Assembly: GCA_025450585.1 (NCBI GenBank)
Contig: JANWHD010000030.1
Location: 1-37,494 of the forward strand
Origin: Solirubrobacterales bacterium
Lineage (GTDB): Bacteria > Actinomycetota > Thermoleophilia > Solirubrobacterales > 70-9
Reading direction: 5' to 3'
Length of the DNA stretch: 37,494 nt
A program made the position numbers and the translations under genes. Shown piece after piece: positions 1-7,427 of this stretch. Each line of letters opens with the position of its first letter. The first letter of the stretch is position 1. The notes beneath the pieces were generated by a model. The model had not been told where the DNA came from, did not search any database, and saw nothing but the letters and a program-made list of their open reading frames with translations.

Positions 1-1070
1 ACCATCCAGCGCGTGCCTTCGCGGCACGGCGTGCACTTGCCGCACGATTCGTGCATATAGAACTTCGTCGAGCGCAGAGCGAGCTGCACGATGCAGCAGC
101 GGCCGTCGACGATGATCAGCGACGCCGCGCCGAAGAAGGTTCCGATCTTCCCGAGCGAGTCGTAGTCGAGCGGCACGTCGATCTCGTCAGGAGAGAGCGC
201 GGGAACCGACGATCCGCCAGGGATGACGCACTTCAGCTCACGACCGTCGGGAATGCCGCCGGCGAGGTCGTAGATCAGCTCGCGCATCGGCGTGCCGAGG
301 ACGAGCTCGTAGTTGCCGGGGCGCGCGATGTTGCCCGAGATCGAGAAGATCGCGGTGCCGGGCGAGCTCTCCGGTCCGATCTTCGCGAACTCGGCCGCGC
401 CGAGCTCCATGATCGTCGGCACCGTCGCGATCGTGCACACGTTGTTGATCTGCGTCGGCGCGTCGTAGAGGCCTTGCACCGGCGGGAACGGCGGACGCGG
501 GCGCGGCTGGCCACGCTTGCCTTCGAGCGCGTCGAGCAGCGCCGTCTCCTCGCCGCAGATGTAGGCGCCGGCGCCGCGGTGGACGACCAGCTCGAGGTCG
601 CGCCGAGTGCCGAGTATGTCCTTGCCCAGGTAGCCCGCCTCGTAGGCTTCGGCGACCGCCGCGTCGAGGATGTCGGCCTGCGAGTCGTACTCGCCGCGGA
701 TGAAGATGAAGGCGTGGCCGATGCCGGCCGCCAGCGAGGCGATCGCGATCCCCTCGATCAGCTGGTGGGGGTTGCGCTGCATCAGCTCGCGGTCCTTGAA
801 GGCGCCGGGCTCGGACTCGTCGGCGTTGCAGCAGAGGTACTTGTCGACGCCCCCGCCGCGGGGGAGGAAGCTCGCCTTTTTGCCCATCGAGAAGCCGGCT
901 CCGCCGCGGCCGCGCAGCCCTGACTCTTCGAGCTCCTTCAGCACCTCGTCGGCCTCCAGCTCGCGGTAGGCCTTCTCCAGTGTCGCGTAGCCGCCGTAAC
1001 CCTTGTAGCCGGCGAGCGTGCGCAGCGCCGGGTCTTCGACGTTCTTCAAGAGCATCCGCGTCTCAGGCAT
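1..1070 (-). CDS. nuoF: NADH-quinone oxidoreductase subunit F (NuoF), C-terminus cut by window edge
   Basis: This is the flavin- and NADH-binding subunit of respiratory complex I, which takes electrons from NADH in the peripheral arm and passes them to FeS clusters. The visible 356 residues include the glycine-rich FMN/NADH segment GLRGRGGAGF (residues 51-60), the NADESEPGAFKDR stretch, and near the edge the 4Fe-4S motif ESCGKCTPCREG (341-352). The family is usually about 420-450 residues long, so roughly 70-90 residues, including the last cluster cysteine, lie outside the window. The ATG at 1070 lies inside the end of nuoE (8-bp overlap) and is followed by MPETRML, a normal NuoF beginning. 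The frame is intact throughout. It is the sixth gene of the nuo operon, and nuoG is expected next beyond the edge. Confidence 0.96.
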   Translation of the reverse strand, partial: MPETRMLLKNVEDPALRTLAGYKGYGGYATLEKAYRELEADEVLKELEESGLRGRGGAGFSMGKKASFLPRGGGVDKYLCCNADESEPGAFKDRELMQRNPHQLIEGIAIASLAAGIGHAFIFIRGEYDSQADILDAAVAEAYEAGYLGKDILGTRRDLELVVHRGAGAYICGEETALLDALEGKRGQPRPRPPFPPVQGLYDAPTQINNVCTIATVPTIMELGAAEFAKIGPESSPGTAIFSISGNIARPGNYELVLGTPMRELIYDLAGGIPDGRELKCVIPGGSSVPALSPDEIDVPLDYDSLGKIGTFFGAASLIIVDGRCCIVQLALRSTKFYMHESCGKCTPCREGTRWM

Positions 1071-1659
1071 CGGGCCCTCCCGGCAGCGGCCGCTTCTCCA
1101 GCGCCTTCTCGGGCAGGACGTCGGCGCCTTCGCGCAGCTGGTCGATCGCGGTCTTCGCCTCCGCGGCCTCCAGTGGCCCGAAGTAGCGCTCGTCGATCGA
1201 GGCCATCGGCGCGATGTCGCAGGCCCCCAGGCACTCGAACCCGGTGACGAAGAGATCTTCGTCGTCCCCCGCCGCCGCCCGGAACGCATCGAGCAGCTCG
1301 TCACCGCCCCGCATCCAGCAGGAGATGTTGGTGCACACAGCCACTTTGTGAGTCCCAACCGGATCCGTATGCAGCAGGTCGTAGAAGCTGGCCACAGACT
1401 CCAAATAAGCGGGCGTAACCCGCATAACCGCAGCAGCCTGTCGAATCCCCTCCGGCGTGCACCAGCCATAAAGCCGCTGCACAGCCCAAAGCGCCGGAAT
1501 CGAAGCCGACTTCCGATCCGGATACCGGCTCATAAGTTCCTCAATGCGCTTCCGCAGCTCCTCCGGGCAACCGACCTCATGCAGCTCAGGAACCTCCTCG
1601 GGCGTCCGATCCGGAACCCGGCCCTCGGTCAGCGCGATGTCGATCGGCAGCTCAGGCAT
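1063..1659 (-). CDS. nuoE: NADH-quinone oxidoreductase subunit E (NuoE)
   Basis: This is the 24-kDa-type subunit of complex I that carries a 2Fe-2S cluster beside NuoF. It is 198 residues from the ATG at 1659, which has a GGAG Shine-Dalgarno a few bases upstream; an earlier ATG at 1710 would put the start inside the upstream inverted repeat and is less likely. The four cluster cysteines are visible as C109 and C114 (in CTNISC) and C143 and C147 (in FECLGAC). The helical N-terminal part (YGWCTPEGIRQAA) is typical of the family. Unlike the other nuo genes here it does not overlap its upstream neighbour: a 105-bp gap holding a nested inverted repeat separates it from nuoD. Its end overlaps the nuoF start by 8 bp. 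Confidence 0.95.
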   Translation of the reverse strand: MPELPIDIALTEGRVPDRTPEEVPELHEVGCPEELRKRIEELMSRYPDRKSASIPALWAVQRLYGWCTPEGIRQAAAVMRVTPAYLESVASFYDLLHTDPVGTHKVAVCTNISCWMRGGDELLDAFRAAAGDDEDLFVTGFECLGACDIAPMASIDERYFGPLEAAEAKTAIDQLREGADVLPEKALEKRPLPGGPDA

Positions 1660-1671
1660 GACGGCTCCGTA

Positions 1672-1766
1672 GAGGGGGATCGGGGGCCTCCCCGACGGGC
1701 GGATACTCAAATTGCCGGTCCAACTGGACCGGCAATTGGACGGCGGGGAGGCCCCCGATCCCCCTC
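1672..1766. repeat. Nested inverted repeat, family I copy 1 (between nuoD and nuoE)
   Basis: Outer arms of 23 bp at 1672-1694 and 1744-1766 are perfect inverted copies; the right arm runs into the nuoD stop codon. Inside is a second perfect hairpin, 13-bp arms at 1710-1722 and 1725-1737. The left spacer between outer and inner stems, ACGGGCGGATACTCA (1695-1709), recurs with one change on the other strand of the element at 16178-16280, while the stem sequences of the two elements are unrelated. On the minus-strand transcript it would fold into a very stable long stem between nuoD and nuoE, so it could act as a transcript-processing site, attenuator or stability element. No U-run follows, so it is not a textbook terminator. 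Confidence 0.9.
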
Positions 1767-2949
1767 ACCGATCCACCCCACCCAAGATCGGATCCAACAT
1801 CCCCAACGAACAAATCATGTCGGCGATATAGCTCCCCACCGACATGTCCCTAAACGCCTGCAAATTCACAAACGACGGATCCCTGAAATGCACCCGCGCC
1901 GGCTTGGCCGACCCATCGGCAAGCACGAAGCATCCAAGCTCGCCGCGCGGCGACTCGATCGCGTAGTAGAGCTCGCCCGGCCCCACCCGGTAGCCCTCGG
2001 TGACGAGCTTGAAGTGGTGGATCAGCGACTCCATCGAGGTCGAGAGCTCCGAGCGCGGCGGCAGTACGTACTTGCGGTCGTCGGCGATGAAGGGGCCCTC
2101 GGGGAGGGCGTCGAGCGCCTGCTCGACGATCCGCGTCGACTCGACCATCTCCGCCACCCTCACCCGGTAGCGGTCGTAGTTGTCGCCGACGGTCCCGACC
2201 GGGATCTTGAAGTCCATCTCCGGGTAGGCGAGGTAGTCGAAGGCCTTGCGCAGATCCCAGGGCTCGCCGGCGGCACGCAGCAGCGGCCCGGTCACGCCGA
2301 GCTCGAGCAGCCGCTCGCGCGAGACGATCCCGGTGCCCTTGGTGCGGGAGAGAAAGACCTCGTTGCGGTCGAGCAGCGCCTGGTACTGGCCCACCCGGAC
2401 CGGCATGTCGGCGATGAACTCGCGCAGCTTTGCCTCGAAGCCGAGCGGGATGTCCTCGATCACGCCGCCGACCTGGAAGTAGCGCGTGTGCATCCGCTGT
2501 CCCGTCGCCATCTCGAAGAGGTCGAGGATGCGCTCGCGCTCGCGGAAGCAGTACCAGAGCATCGAGATCGCGCCGAGGTCGAGCGCCGTCGTCCCCAGCC
2601 AGACCAGGTGGGAGTGGATCCGGTTGAGCTCGAGGAAGATCGTCCGCAGGTACTTGGCCCGCGGCGGGATCTCGAGCTCGATCATGCGCTCGACCGCACC
2701 GCAGAAGGCCTCCATCTGGAAGAAGTAGGAGACGTAGTCCATCCGCTCGACGAAGGGGATGACCTTCCAGTAGCTCTTGTCCTCGCAGGACTTTTCAATC
2801 CCCGTGTGGACGTAGCCGATGATCGGCCGCAGATCCTTGACCACCTCCCCTTCGAGGTCGACGACCAGCCGCAGCACGCCGTGCGTAGCGGGATGGTGGG
2901 GACCGATGTTCACGGTCATCACCTCGGTGCGCTCGGCCAGCTCAGCCAT
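1765..2949 (-). CDS. nuoD: NADH-quinone oxidoreductase subunit D (NuoD)
   Basis: This is the 49-kDa-type subunit of complex I, which with NuoB forms the quinone-binding pocket at the base of the peripheral arm. It is 394 residues, a normal length. Family signatures seen are NIGPHHPATHGVLRL near the N-terminus, the helix around ELNRIHSHLVWLGT, GQRMHTRYFQVGG, and the C-terminal ESPRGELGCF and DMICSLGMLDPILGGVDR. The start at 2949 overlaps the nuoC end by 8 bp, as usual for translationally coupled subunits. The nested inverted repeat starts at its stop codon. No frame damage or missing motif is seen. Confidence 0.97.
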   Translation of the reverse strand: MAELAERTEVMTVNIGPHHPATHGVLRLVVDLEGEVVKDLRPIIGYVHTGIEKSCEDKSYWKVIPFVERMDYVSYFFQMEAFCGAVERMIELEIPPRAKYLRTIFLELNRIHSHLVWLGTTALDLGAISMLWYCFRERERILDLFEMATGQRMHTRYFQVGGVIEDIPLGFEAKLREFIADMPVRVGQYQALLDRNEVFLSRTKGTGIVSRERLLELGVTGPLLRAAGEPWDLRKAFDYLAYPEMDFKIPVGTVGDNYDRYRVRVAEMVESTRIVEQALDALPEGPFIADDRKYVLPPRSELSTSMESLIHHFKLVTEGYRVGPGELYYAIESPRGELGCFVLADGSAKPARVHFRDPSFVNLQAFRDMSVGSYIADMICSLGMLDPILGGVDR

Positions 2950-3460
2950 AGTTGCGCTCGTTGTAGGTGAAGGTCACCGGCTCTCCGCCGACCGGGAAGT
3001 CGCGGCGCTGCGGCCAGCCGACGTAGTCCTCTGGCAACAGGATCCTCGTCAGGTCGGGGTGGCCGTTGAAGACGATTCCAAAGAAGTCATAGGCCTCGCG
3101 CTCCTGGAACTCGGCCGTCGGGAAAAGCTCGACACAGGAGTCGATCTCGGGGAGCGAGTCCTCACCGGGATCGGCCAGAAGAGCCTTGACGCGGATCCGC
3201 TCGACTCGATCGCGGTTGAGCAGCTCGTAGTGGACCGCGAAGCGGGGCTCGGCCGGCAGGTAGTCGGCTGCGTGGAGGCTGGAGAGGAAGCGGTAGCCCT
3301 GGCCGGGGGCGTCGCGCAGCCAGCCGAGCACGCCGAGGACGTGCGCCGGGTCGATCGCCAGGCTGGCGCAGCCGTGCTCGAAGCCCGTGTCCAGCACGGC
3401 GCCCGGGTGGTCCTGCTCGATCTCCCCCCGGATCAGCTCCAGTCCGGGGGCGTCAGGCAC
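2942..3460 (-). CDS. nuoC: NADH-quinone oxidoreductase subunit C (NuoC)
   Basis: This is the 30-kDa-type subunit of complex I, a structural protein of the connecting module next to NuoD and NuoB. It has 172 residues and carries the family motif [20 protein letters not shown] followed by [17 protein letters not shown], with the tail FTYNERNYG. It overlaps nuoB upstream and nuoD downstream by 8 bp each. NuoC and NuoD are separate genes here, not the fused NuoCD of enterobacteria. Confidence 0.96.
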   Translation of the reverse strand: MPDAPGLELIRGEIEQDHPGAVLDTGFEHGCASLAIDPAHVLGVLGWLRDAPGQGYRFLSSLHAADYLPAEPRFAVHYELLNRDRVERIRVKALLADPGEDSLPEIDSCVELFPTAEFQEREAYDFFGIVFNGHPDLTRILLPEDYVGWPQRRDFPVGGEPVTFTYNERNYG

Positions 3461-4127
3461 TAACGATCAACTCCCTGGCCGCTAGGTAGGCCTTCGCCGC
3501 CTCGGCGCTGGGTTCGCCGCGCGGCCCGCCGCGCGCCCACTCCTCGGTGCCGTGCGCGCCGTAGCGGGCGCGCCAGCCCTGGTCGGGGTTGCCCTGGATC
3601 TTTCGCTGCAGCTTGGTGAAGCCGTAGAGCACCGCCTCCGGCCGTGGCGGGCAGCCTGGCACGTGGACGTCGATCGGCATGAACTTTTCGGCGCCCTGTA
3701 CCACGGCGTAGTTGGAGAACATGCCGCCGCTCGAGGAGCAGGCTCCCATCGAGATCGCCCACTTCGGCTCCAGCATCTGGTCGTAGAGGCGGCGGATGAT
3801 CGGCGCCATCTTGATCGAGACCCTGCCCGAGAGGATGATCAGGTCGGCTTGGCGTGGCGAGGCACGCCCGGCCTCAGCACCGAAGCGGGCAATGTCGTAT
3901 CGGGCCGTGACGGCTGCCATCGGTATCCCCTCGATCGCGCAGCAGGCGAGGCCGAAGGTGAGGGGGAAGATCGAGTTCGAGCGCGCCCAGCCGAGCATCT
4001 TGTCGAAGTTGGTCATCACGACCCTCTCCTCGACGTAGCGCTCCAGCTCCTCGCCCTCGAGGTCGCCGCGGAGCATGTCGCGGGCGCGCAGCTGCCGGGA
4101 CCGCATCGTCTGGCGCTCTACTTCCAA
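3453..4127 (-). CDS. nuoB: NADH-quinone oxidoreductase subunit B (NuoB)
   Basis: This is the complex I subunit that carries cluster N2, the last FeS centre before quinone. It has 224 residues. The 4Fe-4S ligands are seen as the tandem pair C62-C63 in GLACCAIE, C130 in MGACSSSGG and C159 in [10 protein letters not shown]. The roughly 35-residue N-terminal extension before [16 protein letters not shown] and the acidic/alanine-rich tail after GWRARYG are within the variation seen in actinobacterial NuoB. It overlaps nuoA by 10 bp upstream and nuoC by 8 bp downstream. Confidence 0.96.
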   Translation of the reverse strand: MEVERQTMRSRQLRARDMLRGDLEGEELERYVEERVVMTNFDKMLGWARSNSIFPLTFGLACCAIEGIPMAAVTARYDIARFGAEAGRASPRQADLIILSGRVSIKMAPIIRRLYDQMLEPKWAISMGACSSSGGMFSNYAVVQGAEKFMPIDVHVPGCPPRPEAVLYGFTKLQRKIQGNPDQGWRARYGAHGTEEWARGGPRGEPSAEAAKAYLAARELIVSA

Positions 4128-4495
4128 TCCAGCGCACCCTTTCGCCAGACGTAGACGAAGGCGACGAGCAGCAATACGACGAAGGTGACCAGCTCGCCGA
4201 GGACGAAGATGCTGTCGGCGTCCTCGAGGATCACCGCGATCGGGTAGAGGAAGACGACCTCGATGTCGAAGAGGATGAAAAGCATCGCGATCAGGTAGAA
4301 GCTGACGCCGAAGCGCAGCCCGTGGGAGGCCTTGACCGGGATCCCCGACTCATACGGCTCGCCCAGCCGTTGGCTCGCCGCGGTCGGGTGCTTCGGGCGC
4401 TTCGGCCCGATCACGTGGTTGAGCATCGCGAATGCCCCCCCAACGGTGACGCCGAGGAAGGCAAAGACGAGAATCGGCAGGTAGCTCTTCAGCAC
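4118..4495 (-). CDS. nuoA: NADH-quinone oxidoreductase subunit A (NuoA)
   Basis: This is a small membrane subunit of complex I and the first gene of the operon. I chose the GTG at 4495, giving 125 residues that begin [15 protein letters not shown], because NuoA proteins normally begin right at the first transmembrane segment; the frame stays open to a TTG at 4561, which would add 22 hydrophilic residues. Three membrane segments are visible (about residues 4-26, 65-88 and 96-117). The conserved stretch around YESGIPV and [10 protein letters not shown] is present. The 150 bp between this gene and the divergent gene at 4654 must hold the operon promoter; I could not pick a convincing -35/-10 pair. 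Confidence 0.92.
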   Translation of the reverse strand: MLKSYLPILVFAFLGVTVGGAFAMLNHVIGPKRPKHPTAASQRLGEPYESGIPVKASHGLRFGVSFYLIAMLFILFDIEVVFLYPIAVILEDADSIFVLGELVTFVVLLLVAFVYVWRKGALDWK

Positions 4496-4653
4496 TGGTA
4501 TTTCGAAGTTGGCGGGCGACTCGTGGGGGCACCTCGTAGATTGGCGCCCCACCGCCTGCAACCGCCTTTATACACCCACCTTGTAACAGATTGCTACATA
4601 GTGATTTTCCGCATCAGCAAGCCGAATCCCGACCCTCTTAGGAGGAAATGAAG

Positions 4654-5088
4654 ATGGCCACCGTCCACCTGGTCGTCGGCTGCGCCGTAATCCTCCTCAA
4701 TGCCGCCGCTTTCGGCTCCGGCGGGGTGGCCTGGCTGCGCTCCCAAGCTTCGATTCCCTTCTGGTATCTGCTGCGTGCGGCCCAGGCAGCCGTCTTCGTG
4801 CAGGCGATGCTCGGCGGCCTGCTCGTCTTCACCGGCCACGAACCGAGCGACGAGCTCCACTACCTCTACGGGGTCCTTCCCCTCGTCGTCTCGCTGATCG
4901 CCGAGGGCGCCCGGGCGGGCGCCGCCGAACGCGAGTTGGGCGACCTCGACATCGAGGCCCTGCCCGCCGAGGCGCAGCAGTCCCTCGCCCTGGCGATAGT
5001 CCGCCGCGAGATGGGCATCATGGCCGTCAGCTGCGGCGTGATCCTCTTCCTGGCTCTGCGCGCCGCTGGTACCAGCGGCGCGTTCTAG
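4654..5088 (+). CDS. Small integral membrane protein of unknown function
   Basis: A 144-residue protein with about four hydrophobic segments (N-terminal VHLVVGCAVILLNAAAF, then the stretches near AAQAAVFVQAMLGGLLVF, YLYGVLPLVVSLIAEGA and the C-terminal GIMAVSCGVILFLALRAA). The second of two in-frame ATGs (4654) is preferred because the strong AGGAGG at 4640-4645 is 8 bases from it but only 2 from the ATG at 4648. I do not recognise a named family. It is divergent from nuoA, so it may share the intergenic control region, but nothing ties it functionally to complex I. The last codons contain a 24-bp perfect palindrome. Confidence 0.8.
   Translation: MATVHLVVGCAVILLNAAAFGSGGVAWLRSQASIPFWYLLRAAQAAVFVQAMLGGLLVFTGHEPSDELHYLYGVLPLVVSLIAEGARAGAAERELGDLDIEALPAEAQQSLALAIVRREMGIMAVSCGVILFLALRAAGTSGAF
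5059..5082. repeat. 24-bp perfect palindrome at the 3' end of the 4654 gene
   Basis: The sequence centred on GGTACC is a perfect palindrome with 12-bp arms and ends two codons before the stop codon. In RNA it would give a strong hairpin overlapping the last codons. It may work with the hairpin at 5095-5129 in ending transcription, but this is inference. Confidence 0.7.
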
Positions 5089-5094
5089 GCGAAT

Positions 5095-5129
5095 CTGCAT
5101 TTACCCGCGTATATGGCGGGAAACTGCAG
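5095..5129. terminator. Hairpin in convergent gap, possible bidirectional terminator
   Basis: Arms 5095-5108 and 5116-5129 pair at 12 of 14 positions around a 7-nt loop (GTATATG). It lies between two convergent genes ending at 5088 (plus) and 5140 (minus), where a shared terminator is expected. There is no long U-run on either side. Confidence 0.5.
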
Positions 5130-5139
5130 ACTCGTCGTT

Positions 5140-5583
5140 TCAGGAGGTCGTTTGGCGGTCAAGGCCGAGTTGGATCGCGGCTATTGCCGCGAAGACGACG
5201 CCGGTGGCGATGTGGAGGATGGCGTCGGCGCCGTTGTTGGGGAAGGTGAAGATGCCGGCGGGGCTGGTCGAGAAGATCGCCCAGACGCCGGTGACGAGCA
5301 GCGCCACCGCTACATAGATCGCGTAGAGGACGGCCCATCGTGGCTTCTGGACGAAGTAGAAGGCGGGGAGGAAGAGGAGGAAGCCGGAGAGCGCGTGGAC
5401 GCCGTTGAAGTCGACCCCCAGCACGCGCTCCGTCGCGGCTCCGTCGCCGAAGTCGAAGCTCGGCTCGGCGATCAGGCCGGCGGTTGCCCAGACGAGCTGG
5501 AAGGCCGCGACGACGACGATCCCCCACTGGGCGAAGGTCCACTGCGTCCGCGGTGCCGTTGCCGCCTCCATCGCCGCGGACAC
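5140..5583 (-). CDS. DUF4383-like membrane protein
   Basis: A 147-residue protein starting at a GTG with four predicted membrane segments (about residues 17-38, 62-78, 84-104 and 120-140). The middle contains NGVHALSGFLLFLPAF and ADAILHIATGVVFAAIA, which resemble the paired 'N/D-x-x-H...G' helices of the DUF4383 family of small actinobacterial membrane proteins. Function is unknown. An internal ATG four codons in is an alternative start. It is followed on the same strand only by the nuo genes' divergent partner region, so it is probably transcribed on its own or with the VOC gene upstream (40-bp gap). Confidence 0.78.
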   Translation of the reverse strand: MSAAMEAATAPRTQWTFAQWGIVVVAAFQLVWATAGLIAEPSFDFGDGAATERVLGVDFNGVHALSGFLLFLPAFYFVQKPRWAVLYAIYVAVALLVTGVWAIFSTSPAGIFTFPNNGADAILHIATGVVFAAIAAIQLGLDRQTTS

Positions 5584-5622
5584 TAGCCGACGCTCGGGCC
5601 TGGAACGTGATGTGCCTCCGTT

Positions 5623-6009
5623 TTAGTCGCGCGGCGCGTAGCGGTGGTGCAGCATCAGCACGTTGCCGTCGGGGTCGCTGAAGATAGCCATGTGGCAGAC
5701 GCCGCTGTCGATGGTGTCGGCGAGGAAATTGACGCCCTTGGACTCGAGCTCGGCGCGAGCCGCCTCGACGTCTTCGACGTGGAAGGCAGTCGGGTGCGTG
5801 CTTGGCTCGAACTCGCGCCCGATCGCAGCGGCATCCATCACTTGCAGGGTCAGGTTGCCGGTCTCGAACTCGCCGCCCGGTGTTTTCCCGTAATCGGCCG
5901 ACTGCTCGAGGCCGAGGATCTTGCCGTAGAACTCGACGGCGGCCGGATAGTCCTTGACGAAGACGGTGGCGAAGTCGACGCCGGTGACGAATGAGGTCTC
6001 GCTGCTCAT
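5623..6009 (-). CDS. VOC-family (glyoxalase/bleomycin-resistance fold) protein
   Basis: A 128-residue single-domain protein with the two beta-alpha-beta-beta-beta halves of the vicinal oxygen chelate fold: the first begins VDFATVFVKDYPAAVEFYGKI and the second HPTAFHVEDVEAARAELESK, ending with FSDPDGNVLMLHHR, a typical VOC finish. Such proteins are metal-dependent lyases, dioxygenases or drug-binding proteins; the substrate cannot be read from the sequence. It is divergent from the membrane-protein gene at 6053 with only 43 bp between the starts. Confidence 0.87.
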   Translation of the reverse strand: MSSETSFVTGVDFATVFVKDYPAAVEFYGKILGLEQSADYGKTPGGEFETGNLTLQVMDAAAIGREFEPSTHPTAFHVEDVEAARAELESKGVNFLADTIDSGVCHMAIFSDPDGNVLMLHHRYAPRD

Positions 6010-6052
6010 CTGTGGCTCCTAGGTTGGGGTCTGCGAAGCATAGGATCCTCCT

Positions 6053-6478
6053 GTGGAGCTGGGCGCAGACACCAAGGCCGTGCTGCTGCTCGCCGCTGCG
6101 ATGTTCCTCTGGGCGCTGCTGCTCGGCGTCTGGAAGTACCAGCAGATCGTCGAGTCCGAGGAGAGCCAGGCGCACCCCTACGTCGACATCGCCCACCGCG
6201 CGGCGCTGCTCTACAGCTTCGCCCTGCTGCTGGTCGCGACCTTCGTCGAGCTGAGCGGCTGGAGCACGCTGGTCAACCTGCTCGCCGCCGGGGCACTCGC
6301 CTTCTACTTCTTCGCCGCGGTCGCCGGATACATGGTCCATGGCTGGCGGCGCGACACCGACAACCAGTTCCATGATCCGGTCGGCGGCCTGCACGCCTTC
6401 ATGCTCGCCCTGATCCTCGCCGAGATCGGCGGCTGGCTCGCGTTGGTGGCGGGCTTCATCGACCGCCAGCTTCTGTAG
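6053..6478 (+). CDS. Integral membrane protein of unknown function
   Basis: A 141-residue protein from a GTG start, with four hydrophobic segments (about residues 9-26, 47-66, 70-94 and 115-138) separated by short loops; the loop HGWRRDTDNQFHDPVGGLHA is histidine-rich and conserved-looking. I do not recognise the family. It is divergent from the VOC gene and ends 15 bp before a perfect 12-bp hairpin. Confidence 0.75.
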   Translation: MELGADTKAVLLLAAAMFLWALLLGVWKYQQIVESEESQAHPYVDIAHRAALLYSFALLLVATFVELSGWSTLVNLLAAGALAFYFFAAVAGYMVHGWRRDTDNQFHDPVGGLHAFMLALILAEIGGWLALVAGFIDRQLL

Positions 6479-6493
6479 ATGGACGGGGTTTGG

Positions 6494-6524
6494 TGTGCGG
6501 CCACCCGTTCCAGGTGGCCGCACA
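6494..6524. terminator. Perfect 12-bp hairpin in convergent gap
   Basis: Arms TGTGCGGCCACC (6494-6505) and its exact inverse (6513-6524) enclose a 7-nt loop. It lies between the plus-strand gene ending at 6478 and the minus-strand gene ending at 6554, the expected place for a shared terminator. Confidence 0.65.
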
Positions 6525-6553
6525 GACAGCAGATCGGTTTCACCGAACCGTGA

Positions 6554-7186
6554 TTATTCTGCGCCGTAAACGTGTTCTAACGGTTCCAATAAGTTGTCGA
6601 CTGTCATTTCTTTAGGGCAAGGGCCGCTCCCCGAAACCAGGGACATCGGTTCTTCTTCGGACGTGAACATCCCGTGGCCAGTGCCTTCATTTTCTAAGGC
6701 ACTTTCACCTACGGGTTCCATGCCAGTTCCATCATAGGTGCATTCTATTTTCACGAATTCAGAGAGCGTGCAGCTGACTCGCCTGCGATCGCCTAAATAG
6801 AAGGATAAAATTAACGGTGGCCACCAATCGATGACGTAGTGCACATCCGGTAGGTCGATTGTTGTCACGGTGCAGTTGTTGTGCGCAGCGGTGGTTCCGC
6901 AGCCGGTCGAGCTGAAACTTGTGGCGTGGGCTTTTTGCGGTTCGCCTAATCCCGAGACTGTTAGCTGCTCTAACACGCCTAAGCATAAGATGTTGGCCAA
7001 TTCGCTTGACAGCGTTTCCACGGAGCCTGAGGTGTTGACCAAGTGAAGGTTCGTCACCAGGTTTTTTGCCGCGCATGTTTCTTCTTGCACTTTGCACAAA
7101 GCAGTGGTTGCAGACGATGCGTCGGCGAAAGCCATGGCACCCACGGATACAATTGCAGCTAGCCAAATATTCCTCATTAGTTTCAT
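6554..7186 (-). CDS. Secreted cysteine-rich protein of unknown function
   Basis: About 210 residues from the ATG at 7186, chosen because GGGAG lies 8 bases upstream and the protein then opens with a clean signal peptide (MKLMRNIWLAAIVSVGAMAF, cleavage near ADA-SSA). The frame is open upstream to 7375 but that part is not protein-like. The mature part has seven cysteines, suggesting disulfides in an exported protein. The base composition reads clearly more AT-rich than neighbouring genes, so recent transfer or relaxed selection is possible. I recognise no domain. Confidence 0.75.
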   Translation of the reverse strand: MKLMRNIWLAAIVSVGAMAFADASSATTALCKVQEETCAAKNLVTNLHLVNTSGSVETLSSELANILCLGVLEQLTVSGLGEPQKAHATSFSSTGCGTTAAHNNCTVTTIDLPDVHYVIDWWPPLILSFYLGDRRRVSCTLSEFVKIECTYDGTGMEPVGESALENEGTGHGMFTSEEEPMSLVSGSGPCPKEMTVDNLLEPLEHVYGAE

Positions 7187-7427
7187 CTTTGAATCTCCCT
7201 TCCCAGTTGTGTAATCGATTGGAATAGCGATTGCAGTCTGTTGGTTGGCGGCCGAAGAATCCACCAGTGACCTTCCCGCAAGCATGGAGCGGTCTCGCCG
7301 GACCCTGACTCCCCTGCAAATGTCGGGATGCGGATCTTTCGAATGCGCGGACCTGTGTATTGCGTGGATCCGCATCGAGGTGACTCAGACGCTTTGAGCG
7401 GGTGGGAGTGACAGTATTCTCGGCCGG

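Noticed and set aside
1672..1766. An insertion sequence or MITE with target duplication
   Set aside because: No transposase frame, no flanking direct repeat, and the two related elements do not share terminal sequences as MITE copies would.
1018..2970. A long plus-strand reading frame antisense to nuoE and nuoD
   Set aside because: It is the mirror frame of high-GC coding DNA; its translation is Arg/His/Asp-rich with no domain, while the minus strand encodes clear NuoE and NuoD.
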